Assembly (NCBI GenBank): GCA_031296105.1
Contig: JARLGJ010000030.1
Coordinates: forward strand, 51,060-115,059
From: Acidobacteriota bacterium
Lineage (GTDB): Bacteria > Acidobacteriota > Terriglobia > Terriglobales > Acidobacteriaceae
Direction: 5' to 3'
Length of the DNA: 64,000 nucleotides
Shown here piece by piece: positions 47,766 through 57,795 of this stretch; within the stretch, counting starts at the first letter, position 1; each line of letters opens with the position of its first letter. Position numbers and translations under genes: made by a program. The notes under the pieces are model-generated. The model did not search any database and was not told where the DNA came from. It saw nothing but the letters and a program-made list of their open reading frames with translations.

Positions 47766-50700
47766 TTACTGCACGTTCAGCGTCAGGTTGGTGGAGTGGG
47801 ACACGGTTCCGGCCGTGACCGTGACGGTAACGGTATAGCTTTGCGGCGACTGTCCCATGAAGCCATTGTGCGAGCCGCAACTGCTCAGTCCAATCATGGC
47901 CGCCATGCCCAGGGCCAGCATCAGGAATAAGGCGAAGCCTCCCGCCATACGCTTGCCGGAGCGGCGCAAGCGGCGGGTGAAGGGCAGCAGCAAGGCCGCC
48001 CAGAGGAATGGCGGCAGCCCTCGGCGCGGCATCCTTGTCCGCGCCGCCGTCGTCTGCGCCGGGATCAGGAAGGTCAGCGAGACGTTGTTCAGGGTTGTGG
48101 TGGCGGGCACTTGCCAGGAGGTTGCGGTGAGCGGCGTCCAAGGCGTGGTGTTCAGCGTTGCGGTAGCGCCCGCGGGCAGGCCGGTAACGCTAAGCACCGC
48201 CGCCACCGGGAACGTGGTCCCGCTGGTGGGCGTGATGGCGAGCTGGAAGGTTGCCGGGTTGCCAGGAACCACGGTTTGCGAAGCGCCGGAGACTCCCGTT
48301 GGGGCAAGCGTGAAGTCGAGAACCGTCTGCGCCTGCGCACTGCTCGTGACAGTCACGTAGTTGGCGTCTCCGTTGTACACCGCGCTGATGGTATGCGTCC
48401 CGGCAGTCAGCGCGGTTGTGGTCAGCGAGGCCGTGCCGCTGCTGATGCTGGCGGTTCCCAGCAGCACGCTGCCATCCATGAAGTTGACGCTTCCGGTTGG
48501 CGCGGCTGAGGTGGAACTCACGGTTGCCGTGAAGGTCACCGAGCCGAGCAACATGGTGGTGTTGAGGCTGGAGACCAGGGCGACTGCCGGGGTTCCCTTG
48601 GCGGCCGTGCCGGACTCCGGCAGGGCTGCCGAGATGCCGCCGCTGGCGGTGATGTTCAGGATGCCCGTGCGCAAGCCATAACCATTTGGCGTGAAGTTCA
48701 CGGTAATGGTGCAGCTTGCCTGGGGCGCCAGGGTCGCCGGGCAGTTGGTCGTGAAGGGGAACTCGGCAACGTCGGTCCCGCTGATGGTAAGGCTGGTCAG
48801 CGAGAGCGCGGTGCCGGTGTTCGTCAGGGTGATGGTTTGTCCAGTGCTGGGCGTGCCGACCGAGGTGGCCGAGAAGCTCAGCTTCGGCAGAGAGAGGCTG
48901 ACGCCAGGCGGAATGGCCGAGGCCGTGAGTGCCACCACGCCAACGGTGGACGAAGAGGTGGAGACGGCGGAATCGAAGCCGCTCCGCGCTGCCGCCCGGC
49001 CGCGCGCAATGCCGCTGCCCAGGGAGATGCTCGCTCCGGTGGATACATCGACGTTGCCGGTAATGGCGCCGCTGACCGCCGGGGTTACGGTGATGTTCAG
49101 GGTGCAACTGGCTCCGTTGGCCAGCGAGGAGCCGCAGTTGTCGGTCTCGCTGAACTCGCCGCTTGGCGTAATGACGAGGTTGGTCAGCGCCTGTCCGGTA
49201 TTGTTGGTGAGCGTGGCGCTCTGCACGGTGGAGGCGGTGCCAACCGTCTGTACGCCGAAGTTGAGCACCGGAGGAGTCAGGGTCAATCCATAGGGGCTGC
49301 CGTCGCCTTCCAGAGAGACTTGCTGCACGCCGCCGCCCGCGTTATCGGTAATCGTCAACAGGCCGGTGCGATGGCCCAGCGCGGTGGGCGCAAAACTCAC
49401 GGTCAGGGAACAGATGCCGCCCACGGGCAGCGCGGAACCGCAGGTGTCGCTCTCCGTGAAGTCGCCCTGGGTGCTGAAGCCGTTGAGTTGCAGCGGAACG
49501 TCGCCGGTGTTGGTCAGCGTCACGCTAAGGGCCGTGCCCGCCGCCGGCGCGGAGGTCGAGTAGGGCTGGCTGCCGAAGGCCAGGCTGGTGGGTGAGACGC
49601 TGACTCCCGCCTGTTGGCCGACGCCGCTTAACGCGACCATATGGCTGCCATCGGCGTTATCCGTAATCAGAATGGCGCCGGTGCGCGTGCCCGTGGTGGT
49701 AGGCGTGAGGGTGACATTGACGACGCAATAGCCGCCGGACGGCACGGTGTTTGCCGTGCAGTTGTCGGTTTCGGCAAAGTCTCCCGTGCTGGCGATGGAA
49801 GCAATCTGCAGCGCCGCGGTTCCGGTGTTCCACACGGTTACTGTCTGTGCCTGGCTGGCGGTGCCCACTGGCAGGCTGCCAAAGAACAACGTGGAAGGCG
49901 TGGTGGCAATGCCGGGCAGCGTGCCCTGTCCACTGAGCGCAACCACGGTGGAGACCTGTCCCGAGGTGTCGCTGAACAGCAGCGATCCGTAGAGCGAACC
50001 GGTTGCCGTCGGCGTGAAGCTCACGCTGATAAGGCAGGAGCCGCCTACGGGGAGAATCGACGGGCAAAGATCGGACTCGGTGAAGTTGTTCGACACCGTA
50101 ATCGGATTCAGCGTCAGCGGCGTTGTGCCGCTGTTGGTGGCCGTCAGCGTCTGCGCCAGGCTGACGGTGCCGACCTCCTGCGCGCCGAAGCCGACAAACG
50201 AAGGCACAAGGGAAGCGCCGGGATTCACGCCCTGGCCTTGTGCGGTGATGACCTGCGTGCCCGCGGAATCGGTAATCGTGACCGTGCCCGTGAGAGCGCC
50301 GGTGGTGGTGGGCAGGAAGGTGACGTTGACGCTGCACTGACCGCCGGCGGCAATCTGTCCCGTGCAGTTGGTGGTGTCCGTGAAATTCGCGTCCGGCGTC
50401 ACCGAGTCGATGGTCAGCGGGCTGGAGCCGGTGTTGGTAAAGGTAATGGTCTGCGCCAGCGACTGGGTGTTCAGCAACTGGTTGCCGAAGATCAGTTGCG
50501 CGCTGCTGAGCGAAGCTCCGGGAGCAAGGCCGTAGCCCGTGAGGGAGACGGTCTGCGAGCCGAGATTATCGCTCACGGTCAAGATGCCGGATTCCGCTCC
50601 GGCGACCGTCGGCGCGTACGCCACGCTGAACGTGCAACTCGCCCCGGGAGCCAGTGAAGCTGTGCAACTCGTGGTTTCCGTGAAGTCGCCGAGCAGGCTT

Positions 50701-53700
50701 ACGGAGATTCCAGAGATGGCCGCGCTGCCCGAATTCGTCAGCGTGGCGGTCAACGCCGGACTGCTGGCGCCAACCAGCGTCGAGGGGAACGCCAGGGCGC
50801 CGGGTGAGAGAACGGCGCTTGCCTCGGTGCCGTTTCCGGTGAGGCTGATGCTCTGACTCTGGCCGCCGGCGTTGTCGGTCAGCGTGAGCGTTCCCGAGCG
50901 GCTGCCGACCGCGGACGGAGTGAATGTCACGGTTACGCTGCAATAGCTGCCCGCGGGCACGTTGGCGCAGTTGCCCGCGGCGGCAAAGTCACCGGTGGCC
51001 GCCATGTTGGAAATCAGCAAGGGGGCCGTGCCGTTGTTCTGGATGGTCAGCGTTTGCCCAGTGCTGGTGGTGGAAACCACCTGGCTGCCAAATCCCAACG
51101 ATGCGGGCGAGACGACGATACCGGCGGCGATGCCCGTACCGGTAAGAGGCACCGTCTGCGTCAGGTTCGATTGCGCGTTGCCGATCACGAGCGTTCCCGT
51201 GCGTGCTCCGGTGGATGTCGGCGTGAAGGTCACATTCACACTGCAATTGGCCAAGGGCGCAAGAACCAGGCAGGCACTGGAGGCGTTGAAATCGCCACTG
51301 GCCTGTATGCCGCTCACGATGACGGCAAAGCTATTGGGATTGCTGACGATCAAAGTCTGCGCCGCGCTGGTGGTGCCCACCAGTTGGCTGAGGAAGTTCA
51401 GGCCGCTAAGGTCGAAGGTCAACCCGGCATCGGCGATGGTGAAGCTCTGGGACGCGGAGGTGACCGCCGCGTAGTTTGTGCCCGCCGTGGCGCTGGCGGT
51501 CAGGGTGCAGGTGCCGGCTCCCACAAAGCTCACCACGCCGCTGGTGACGGTGCAGACGCCTGGGGTGCTGGACGTGACCGAAGCCGTTCCATCCCCGTTG
51601 TAAGTAATCGAAGGAGTGAAGCTGCCGCTATAGACGGCGCTGGATGGAATGTTGGCGATGGTAATCGTGGGCGTTGCCTGGCCGACGGTCAACGCATGCG
51701 TGGTATCGCTGCTGGCGGCAAGGCCGCTTCCCGGAGTGTAGGCTGCGTCGATCATGTACGTGCCCGGCGCAAGTCCGGCAGGCAGGGTATAGCTGGCGCT
51801 CGCCGCTCCGCGGGTCACCGTGCCGCTGGTGGCTGGCGTGCCGATGGCGGTGGAACCGTTATAGAGGGTAAACGTGACCGTGCCCGTGTTCACCGTGGAG
51901 GCGCTGCTGACGCTGGCCGAGAGGGTGACCGTCTGCGCGCTGGCGCTGTAAGTAGCGGTGGCGCTGCTGGCGGCGGTGGTGGTGGCCGTGGAGCCGGAGG
52001 CGCCGGTTGCCGTGCCGCTCAAGGTGAGGCTCTGCGTGGTGCTGGCGACGGAGGCCAGCGCGGCCTGGAACGAGTTGTCGGTGATGGGATCTGAATCCTG
52101 GATCGAGCCCGACGACGCCGGAGTGAACTCGTAGCGCAGATTGCAGCTTGCGCCGAAGGTCAGCGAGAAACTGGTGGTGCAATCGCTGCCGCCGCCAGTC
52201 TGCTGGGTGAAATCGACAGGCGAAGCCAGCCCCGGCGATACCGCGCTGAGCGTGGAATTGCCGATGTTGGTCAAGGTGACGGATTCGATGCCGTCGGTGG
52301 TATCGGTGTCGCCGGACGTGGTGGAGGTGGCGAAGGGCAACTGCGCAGCCGCCACGTTGACCTGGCGGATTGTGTTATTCAGCAGGTCGCTGGTGTAGAG
52401 GTTGCCGCCGCCATCCAGAGCCATTCCCCAGGGCATGTACATCAGCGCGCTGGTGGCCGGGCCGCCGTCGCCGGAATAGCCCGCTCCACCGCTATAGTTG
52501 CCGGCCACGGTGGTGATGGTCTGCGTGGCGGCATTAACCTGGCGCAACACGTTGTTGTTCTTGTCGGCGATGTAAACATTGCCGGCCGCATCCACGGCCA
52601 CGCCGAGGGGGCCATTCAGTTGCGCGCTGGTTGCCGCGCCGCCGTCGCCCGCATACCCGCCGCTGCCGCTGCCCGCAATCGTGGAGATGATGCCGCTCGC
52701 GGCCATCACCTCGCGGATCACGTTGTTGCCGGTATCGGAAATATAGAGATTACCCGCGCCATCCACGGCCAGACCGTTGGGCCAGTGAATTTCCGCGCTG
52801 GTGGCCGCGCCGCCGTCGCCGGAATAGCCCGGAATGTTGTTGCCCGCGACGGTGGAGATTACGCCGGTGGAGGCCGACACCTCGCGGACCACGTTATTGT
52901 TGAAGTCCGTGATGTAGAGGTTGCCCGCGCCGTCCACCGCCAGGTCGTTCGGCGAATAGAGTTGCGCGCTGGTGGCTGCGCCGCCGTCGCCGGAGTATCC
53001 CGCGGTGCCGGTGCCAGCGATGGTGGAGATGATGCCGGTGGAGGCCGACACCTCGCGGACGACGTTGTTGCCGGTGTCCGCGATATAGAGGTTGCCCGCG
53101 CCATCCACGGCCACGCCGATGGGCGTGTTCAGTTGCGCGCTGGTTGCCGCGGAGCCGTCTCTGGAATAACCCGCGGTGCCTGTGCCGGCGATGGTGGAGA
53201 TCACGCCGGTCGCCGCCGTTACTTTGCGGATCACGTTGTTACCCTGATCCGCGATGTAGAGGTTGCCTGCAACGTCCACCGCAAAGTCACGCGGCATGGA
53301 GAGTTGCGCGCCGGTAGCCGCGCTGCCGTCTCCCGAATAGTCCGAACCGCCGTTGCCGGCCACGGTGGAGATGACGCCCGGAGTCAAGGCCGCTGCGGGG
53401 CCAATGCCGATGGCGCTGATATATGCAGCGTCCAGAAGACTGGTGCTGCTGCTGGTGCTGCCGCCGAAGAGTTGAATGGCGCCCAGACGCAATCCCGGCG
53501 CCTTTGGCGAGAAGTTCACCACCACGGTGCAGGTTGTGGCTCCATAGGCCGTGCCGGAGGCCACACAGGTGCCCGTGCCGGCGTTGGTAAAGTCATAATT
53601 CGTCAGCCCCTCGGTTACCACCTTGACGGAAGTAAGGTAGGTGCCGCTGCTGAGTGCAAAGGTTGCCGTAGCCTGGGTGGGACTGGAGGTGCCCACGTTG

Positions 53701-55682
53701 GTATTGGCCAGGGTGCTGTTGGCAGGTCCGGTGACCGTGCCTGCCGGAGCCGCCGCCGTGGTGATGGATACATTCGTGGAGCCGCTGGAGGAAAAGCCAT
53801 TGCCTACCACAGTGGCACCCACGGAGGACGATGCCGAGGCGACGTTGGCGGAGGCAATGACCGTCACCACCACCGAGTCCGAGGCGCTGGCGGCCAGAGA
53901 CTTGGTCAAGGTGCAGGTTAGAGTGCTGACGTTGCAACTCCAGCCGCCGGTCGGGTCGTTCATCGTAACCGGGGTCAGACCCGCGGGCAGTGAGACCGTC
54001 ATGGTCACGGCCGGATAGGCGGCAATTCCGGTGCTTGCGCTCGCATTGGAGACGTCGAAGGTCAGTGTTCCGGTCTGTCCGCCGGTAAAAGTTGTGGAGG
54101 GGCTGGCCGTGATGGCGATGGTAGGCGGTGTGATCGTAGGCACCGCGAAGTTCATCAGGTCGAAGAGGCTGTATTCCAGCATCTGTTCCTGCCCGTTCAT
54201 GGCGCTGGTCTTGGCCATGGTGCTGGTGCATTCGGCGGGAAACACCATGCTGCTGGAGGTCGATGCGTTGTTGACGTGATATTCGGTAAACAGCACGCGT
54301 CCGAATTGCGAGGAGGCCGGAGCCGCCGCCCAGTTGCTTCCGCTCTGCACGCTCACCGGCGTGTAGAAGGTGAACTGCATGACGGGATCGGTATAGGAGC
54401 TTATGCTTCCGTTCAGGGTCACCCAGTTCACCGTTGGCGAAACGGTTCCTGACTGATCCACGCGAAGGGTAGAGATCGACACGTCGCCCAGGGTCGTGGA
54501 GGGGCTAAGTAATTGCAGCCATTGCGCCATGGTGTGGCCGCTGGTAAAGCCGGTGTTGACCACCGCCGGCTGGCCGCCGGTGGCGCTGCTGCTGGCTGCG
54601 CCGTAAGCCCAGTTGGCCGCGCTTTTGATGGCATCGTCCTGATACAAGTATTGGGCGCTGTAATGGGTGGCGAAGATGCGTCCACCGGCGCCGGTAAAGG
54701 CAATCACATTGCCGCGGCCATCCGCGGTGGTATAGCTGCCGCTATTTCCCTGGCACGGCAGTAAAAGAACGTTATAGCCACCCAGCAGCGAGCTGCTGAA
54801 GGTGGTGCTCGTGCTTGCGACCAGCGTATTTTCCGCGTGCGGAGAGGAGACGGCCGTCGTCGCCGTGTACTTACTCGGCGCTACCACGCCGGACTTGCCG
54901 GAGCCTTCAAACAGATTGATGCGCCCCGTGGGATTGGTGCTTGAAACCGTGCTGGTCGAACTCGATATGCCCACGGAAATGTCGGAGAACTCGGAATCGG
55001 CGATGCCCACCTTGCGCAAGCTGCACTCCAGGGCATCGGAGCCGCCGGTGATCAGCGCCATCTTGGGGATGTCGCCCTCATTCTGAGTCTGCGCGAATCG
55101 CAGCGAAGTCTTCTCGCCGTATCCGGAGAGCGTATTCACTCCGCCCTGGGTGAGGTTGCTCGACAGCAGATCCGTGGCATAGCTGGATGCCGTGGACGCC
55201 TCGGAAAACACCGCGGTGCTCTGGCAGGCGGTCACGTTGGCGATGATGAACTGGCGGCGCCAGCGGCCTGCCTGGATCACCAGTGGCACGCTGGTACCCG
55301 CGGGCACGCCGTTCAACGTAAACGTTCCATCGTAGGCAGTGGTTGTCTGCACCACGGGCGAGCCGCTTACCAGGTTGGCATAACTATCCAAGGCAGGCGA
55401 ACTGGGGTTGACGCCGTCGGCGATGGCCGACACCGTGCCACCGGGCACATAGACGAGAATATTCGGCAGGGGATTGACGCCGGCGGGATCGTACACCGTG
55501 CCGCTGATCGAGGTCGTTTCCCCGGCCGGGCAACTGGTTTGACTGTAGGCATGCGCGGGGCGCGGAAAACATAAAGCAGCAAAGACGGCCAGGAATCCAA
55601 ACAGCCACAAACGGCTGTCCGAGGAAGAAGCGGGCGTAAGGTTAAATCCGTTGTTTGTCCCCGTGGCGATCTTGCCGATCAT
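47766..55682 (-). CDS. Giant exported repeat protein (NHL, Ig-like, choice-of-anchor D)
   Basis: The 2,638-residue protein starts at ATG 55682, seven bases after AGGAG. Order of parts: signal peptide to about residue 47; carboxypeptidase-regulatory-like domain (SISGTVYDPAG); a globular region to about 480 containing DALECSLRKVGIADSEF; a DUF11-like Ig domain; six NHL blades (769-1112); Ig-like domains; nine choice-of-anchor D repeats of about 95-105 residues (about 1420-2370), each with a GFGS..VGT start, a CS/TC-containing middle and FTPT..G..TG.L end; and another Ig domain. The C-terminal 110 residues hold two hydrophobic helices separated by RRLRRSGKRM, with GLSSCGS (Cys2602) after the second and a final beta hairpin. 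It is likely a surface adhesin or matrix protein. Confidence 0.85.
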   Translation of the reverse strand: MIGKIATGTNNGFNLTPASSSDSRLWLFGFLAVFAALCFPRPAHAYSQTSCPAGETTSISGTVYDPAGVNPLPNILVYVPGGTVSAIADGVNPSSPALDSYANLVSGSPVVQTTTAYDGTFTLNGVPAGTSVPLVIQAGRWRRQFIIANVTACQSTAVFSEASTASSYATDLLSSNLTQGGVNTLSGYGEKTSLRFAQTQNEGDIPKMALITGGSDALECSLRKVGIADSEFSDISVGISSSTSTVSSTNPTGRINLFEGSGKSGVVAPSKYTATTAVSSPHAENTLVASTSTTFSSSLLGGYNVLLLPCQGNSGSYTTADGRGNVIAFTGAGGRIFATHYSAQYLYQDDAIKSAANWAYGAASSSATGGQPAVVNTGFTSGHTMAQWLQLLSPSTTLGDVSISTLRVDQSGTVSPTVNWVTLNGSISSYTDPVMQFTFYTPVSVQSGSNWAAAPASSQFGRVLFTEYHVNNASTSSSMVFPAECTSTMAKTSAMNGQEQMLEYSLFDLMNFAVPTITPPTIAITASPSTTFTGGQTGTLTFDVSNASASTGIAAYPAVTMTVSLPAGLTPVTMNDPTGGWSCNVSTLTCTLTKSLAASASDSVVVTVIASANVASASSSVGATVVGNGFSSSGSTNVSITTAAAPAGTVTGPANSTLANTNVGTSSPTQATATFALSSGTYLTSVKVVTEGLTNYDFTNAGTGTCVASGTAYGATTCTVVVNFSPKAPGLRLGAIQLFGGSTSSSTSLLDAAYISAIGIGPAAALTPGVISTVAGNGGSDYSGDGSAATGAQLSMPRDFAVDVAGNLYIADQGNNVIRKVTAATGVISTIAGTGTAGYSRDGSAATSAQLNTPIGVAVDGAGNLYIADTGNNVVREVSASTGIISTIAGTGTAGYSGDGGAATSAQLYSPNDLAVDGAGNLYITDFNNNVVREVSASTGVISTVAGNNIPGYSGDGGAATSAEIHWPNGLAVDGAGNLYISDTGNNVIREVMAASGIISTIAGSGSGGYAGDGGAATSAQLNGPLGVAVDAAGNVYIADKNNNVLRQVNAATQTITTVAGNYSGGAGYSGDGGPATSALMYMPWGMALDGGGNLYTSDLLNNTIRQVNVAAAQLPFATSTTSGDTDTTDGIESVTLTNIGNSTLSAVSPGLASPVDFTQQTGGGSDCTTSFSLTFGASCNLRYEFTPASSGSIQDSDPITDNSFQAALASVASTTQSLTLSGTATGASGSTATTTAASSATATYSASAQTVTLSASVSSASTVNTGTVTFTLYNGSTAIGTPATSGTVTRGAASASYTLPAGLAPGTYMIDAAYTPGSGLAASSDTTHALTVGQATPTITIANIPSSAVYSGSFTPSITYNGDGTASVTSSTPGVCTVTSGVVSFVGAGTCTLTASATAGTNYAAVTSASQSFTIADAGLTFDLSGLNFLSQLVGTTSAAQTLIVSNPNSFAVIVSGIQASGDFNASSACLVLAPLANCSVNVTFTPTSTGARTGTLVIGNAQSNLTQTVPLTGTGIAAGIVVSPASLGFGSQVVSTTSTGQTLTIQNNGTAPLLISNMAATGDFAAAGNCANVPAGSYCSVTVTFTPSAVGSRSGTLTLTDNAGGQSQSISLTGNGTEASAVLSPGALAFPSTLVGASSPALTATLTNSGSAAISGISVSLLGDFTETTSCTASLAPGASCTFSVAYAPTVAGAESGILTVSDNLGSQTVSLTGYGLAPGASLSSAQLIFGNQLLNTQSLAQTITFTNTGSSPLTIDSVTPDANFTDTTNCTGQIAAGGQCSVNVTFLPTTTGALTGTVTITDSAGTQVITAQGQGVNPGASLVPSFVGFGAQEVGTVSLAQTLTATNSGTTPLTLNPITVSNNFTESDLCPSILPVGGSCLISVSFTPTATGSLYGSLLFSDTSGQVSTVVALSGQGTLPGIATTPSTLFFGSLPVGTASQAQTVTVWNTGTAALQIASIASTGDFAETDNCTANTVPSGGYCVVNVTLTPTTTGTRTGAILITDNADGSHMVALSGVGQQAGVSVSPTSLAFGSQPYSTSAPAAGTALSVTLTNTGDVPLQLNGFSTQGDFTESDTCGSALPVGGICSLTVSFAPTALGHRTGLLTITDNAGGGVQQVSLEGDGSPYGLTLTPPVLNFGVQTVGTASTVQSATLTNNTGQALTNLVITPSGEFSETDNCGSSLANGASCTLNITVTPAVSGAITGNVDVSTGASISLGSGIARGRAAARSGFDSAVSTSSSTVGVVALTASAIPPGVSLSLPKLSFSATSVGTPSTGQTITLTNTGTALSLTSLTISGTDVAEFPFTTNCPATLAPQASCTITVNFTPNGYGLRTGILNITASGGISAALPESGTAAKGTPAVALVSSLNTTMLLGSVTFTATVSSTSAAPTGSVNFMDGSVLLGTASISSGTASLTTTALTAGTHTISAVYNGDANYVTVTSSAQAQTVLDFTLAPTGVSGASQTVVPGNPATFQLAITPTSGTTFPVAAVLSVTGLPAGATATLNTTPWTPLTATSWQVPATTTLNNVSLTFLIPAQTTAARTRMPRRGLPPFLWAALLLPFTRRLRRSGKRMAGGFALFLMLALGMAAMIGLSSCGSHNGFMGQSPQSYTVTVTVTAGTVSHSTNLTLNVQ
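52347..53378 (-). repeat. Six 171-bp NHL tandem repeats in the giant gene
   Basis: Five units of 57 codons and one of 59 encode GVISTVAGNG..YSGDG.AATSAQL..P.G.AVDGAGNLYIAD..NNV.R.V. Six blades would close one beta-propeller. Units 2 and 3 are most alike, pointing to recent duplication. Confidence 0.85.
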
Positions 55683-56649
55683 GAGAATCTCCTCACACTT
55701 TTCATTCGTCACTGCTTCGGAGCACATTACTTTTTCAGTAGAGCGGCGCGGCCGTCCAGTTACTTTTCCACTTCCATACAAGTGTGGGAACGGCGGCTTT
55801 TGATGCGCCTGAACAGGCCACTTAACGGAGCGCCGGGTTGAATCACATCCGTAATAAAACTGTTAGCGTCTTAATATTTCGTTTCGAAAACCGATCCATC
55901 TCTATTCCGTTGGTTCCACATTCTCCAGAGCAAAACACAATGCAGTCCGTAGCCCAAAGTGCCAAGCGCAAGATGAAAAAGCGTTAAGGTTTTCGTCCCA
56001 TAGGCTAGCCGGGGGATGCTTTTTGTCGGTCAAGCGGGTAGCAAACGGCGCTGCCTGGATGAGCTTTTGCCGTGCAATACGAAGCGTCCCCGCTACGACA
56101 TGCCGTCCCCCGTCTGCTTATCGGCAAATTGGACGGTTTTATTAATCTTGTAATGTGAAAATGGGTTGGTCAGCCAGTCCTGGAGTAACTACCTACTGGA
56201 AAGCCGCGCCAGAATGGGTGCGGCAGCTAGTGCCAGCAGCCGTGCGGGTTCCACTGTGTTCCCGTGCCCATGAATCCACGCACTGGATTTCTGCTGAAAA
56301 TCTGGTCAACGCTGTGCGCAACTAACTACGGCTGTATTATGCCGCTCGATAGGCGCCAGGTGCTCTTCATTGCATCAGAATCAACACTCACGAAGGATTC
56401 TTTCCAACTCATGCAATTCGCTCAGGGCACATTCACCGTACAGAGAGGTCCGGCACACGGGGAGCAACACGAACGACGAAGCAGCGCTTCGCGGATACTG
56501 GTCGAGTGCAGAAGAATTTTGCCGGCGCGGTAGCCTCCGAGCGGCAAAAGCCGGTTTCTGCGAAGCCGGTGCGCGGAGTGATTTTGGAATTTGCGACAAA
56601 AATGCGACAAAGTCGCAGGAAGGAGGAGCTTCTAAATGATTGATTTATT
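55683..56649. other. Gene-poor region of about 970 bases next to tRNA-Ala
   Basis: No gene with codon structure is supported here. GC is lower than around it. The first part must hold the promoter of the giant gene; ATTACGGAT...TACTGAAAAAGTAATG is A/T-rich but no -35/-10 pair is clear. I found no recognised riboswitch. The stretch 56370-56639 reads through on the plus strand to a basic end (about ICDKNATKSQEGGASK) that stops 11 bases before the 3' end of the tRNA. This could be an old integrase tail or chance. Confidence 0.45.
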
Positions 56650-56725
56650 TGGTGGACCTGGTCGGGTTCGAACCGACGACCTCTTCCATGCCATGGAAGC
56701 GCGCTCCCAACTGCGCCACAGGCCC
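56650..56725 (-). tRNA. tRNA-Ala (GGC)
   Basis: The 76-base minus-strand cloverleaf is complete. The acceptor GGGCCTG pairs with CAGGTCC including the G3-U70 pair that marks alanine tRNAs. The D stem is GCGC/GCGC, the anticodon stem is CTTCC/GGAAG with loop ATGGCAT (anticodon GGC), and the T arm is GTCGG-TTCGAAC-CCGAC. Discriminator A and CCA are encoded. A TTGACT/GAGAAT promoter lies upstream. Confidence 0.97.
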
Positions 56726-56761
56726 ACTCTGGTTGGCATCGCAATCACTTGCGACTCTCTT

Positions 56762-56790
56762 ATTCTCACTGATTCGCGCCGCGGAGTCAA
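56762..56790 (-). promoter_or_regulatory. tRNA-Ala promoter
   Basis: On the minus strand TTGACT (56785-56790) and GAGAAT (56762-56767) are separated by exactly 17 bases. A start near 56755 gives a 30-base tRNA 5' leader. It is one of the clearest -35/-10 pairs in the window. Confidence 0.65.
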
Positions 56791-56892
56791 CATTCCGCGC
56801 AGCCGCATTTTTATTGGCCCTGCAACGGTTTTCCTCTATGGCCCCTTATGCCACGATGGGAGGTCGGGGCGCAACAGCCGAGCCGCAGCTTA

Positions 56893-56898
56893 TATACT
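56893..56898 (+). promoter_or_regulatory. Putative -10 of dapD (TATACT)
   Basis: TATACT is nine bases before the dapD ATG and no Shine-Dalgarno sequence is present, again suggesting a near-leaderless transcript. Confidence 0.45.
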
Positions 56899-56907
56899 GC
56901 TTTCACC

Positions 56908-57744
56908 ATGAGCGATTTGCGAATTGAGATTGAGCGGCTGTTTGCGCTGGGTTCCGAGGCCAAAAGCCAGGCCGGCGCAATGGAAACTTTTCTGGCCTTC
57001 CGCGAGGCTTTGTCGAGCGGAGAAGTGCGCGCGGCGGAGAAGCGCGACGGGCGCTGGCAAGCCAACGCGTGGGTGAAGCAGGGAATTCTGCTGGGCTTCC
57101 GCCTGGGCGTGAATCAGGAGATGGAAGCCTGCAAGAGCTTCTCATTCATTGACCGGCACACGTATCCTGTCCGTCATTACGCGGCGGAAGACGGTGTGCG
57201 CATTGTTCCCGGCGGCTCCTCGGTGCGCGAGGGCGCTTACCTGGCGCCGGGCGTGGTGTGCATGCCGCCGATGTATGTGAACGTGGGCGCCTATGTGGAC
57301 GAAGGCACCATGGTGGACTCGCACGCCCTGGTGGGCAGTTGCGCGCAGATCGGCAAGCGCGTGCACTTGAGCGCCGCGTCGCAGGTGGGCGGCGTGCTGG
57401 AGCCGGTGAACGCCACTCCCGTGGTGATTGAAGATGACGTGCTGGTGGGCGGCAATTGCGGCATTTATGAAGGCACGCAGGTGCGGCGCCGCGCGGTGCT
57501 GGGTTCGGGCGTCATCCTGACGCGCTCCACGCCGCTGTTTGACACGGTGAAGGGCGAGATCTATCGCGCGACGGACGCGGAGCCGCTGGTGGTGCCGGAG
57601 GGCGCGGTGGTGGTGGCAGGTGCGCGCAGCATCTCGCGCGGCAAAGCTGCCGAGTGGGGCCTGAGCGTTTACACGCCGGTGATCATCAAGTATCGCGATG
57701 AAAAAACCGACAAGGGTGTGGAGTTGGAAGACTTGTTACGGTAA
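56908..57744 (+). CDS. dapD: Tetrahydrodipicolinate N-succinyltransferase
   Basis: DapD transfers succinyl from succinyl-CoA to tetrahydrodipicolinate in the lysine/meso-diaminopimelate pathway. The 278 residues match the usual 274-280. The N-terminal helical domain is followed by a left-handed beta-helix: [42 protein letters not shown] and [20 protein letters not shown]. The succinyl-CoA pocket sequence [15 protein letters not shown] follows. ATG 56908 is supported by the -10-like hexamer just upstream; an earlier in-frame ATG at 56848 adds unconserved residues. The symporter gene begins 51 bases after its stop. Confidence 0.95.
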   Translation: MSDLRIEIERLFALGSEAKSQAGAMETFLAFREALSSGEVRAAEKRDGRWQANAWVKQGILLGFRLGVNQEMEACKSFSFIDRHTYPVRHYAAEDGVRIVPGGSSVREGAYLAPGVVCMPPMYVNVGAYVDEGTMVDSHALVGSCAQIGKRVHLSAASQVGGVLEPVNATPVVIEDDVLVGGNCGIYEGTQVRRRAVLGSGVILTRSTPLFDTVKGEIYRATDAEPLVVPEGAVVVAGARSISRGKAAEWGLSVYTPVIIKYRDEKTDKGVELEDLLR

Positions 57745-57746
57745 AG

Positions 57747-57779
57747 GTTGCGCAGGTTACAAAAGTTGCGGCAGGTTAC
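57747..57779 (+). repeat. Direct repeats before the symporter gene
   Basis: GTTGCGCAGGTTAC (57747-57760) and GTTGCGGCAGGTTAC (57765-57779) lie in tandem between dapD and the symporter start, with a third partial GCAGGT after them. They may be a regulator site or slippage product. Confidence 0.55.
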
Positions 57780-57795
57780 GCAGGTGAAACAACCT

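Noticed and set aside
52347..53378. CRISPR-like regular repeats
   Set aside because: The 171-base period encodes NHL blades in frame, with no short repeat and unique spacer pattern. No cas genes are present.
55683..56300. Cyclic-di-GMP or other known riboswitch in the giant gene leader
   Set aside because: Some short GCAAA/TTTGC and GGCTAGCC pairings exist, but the conserved aptamer core could not be aligned on either strand.
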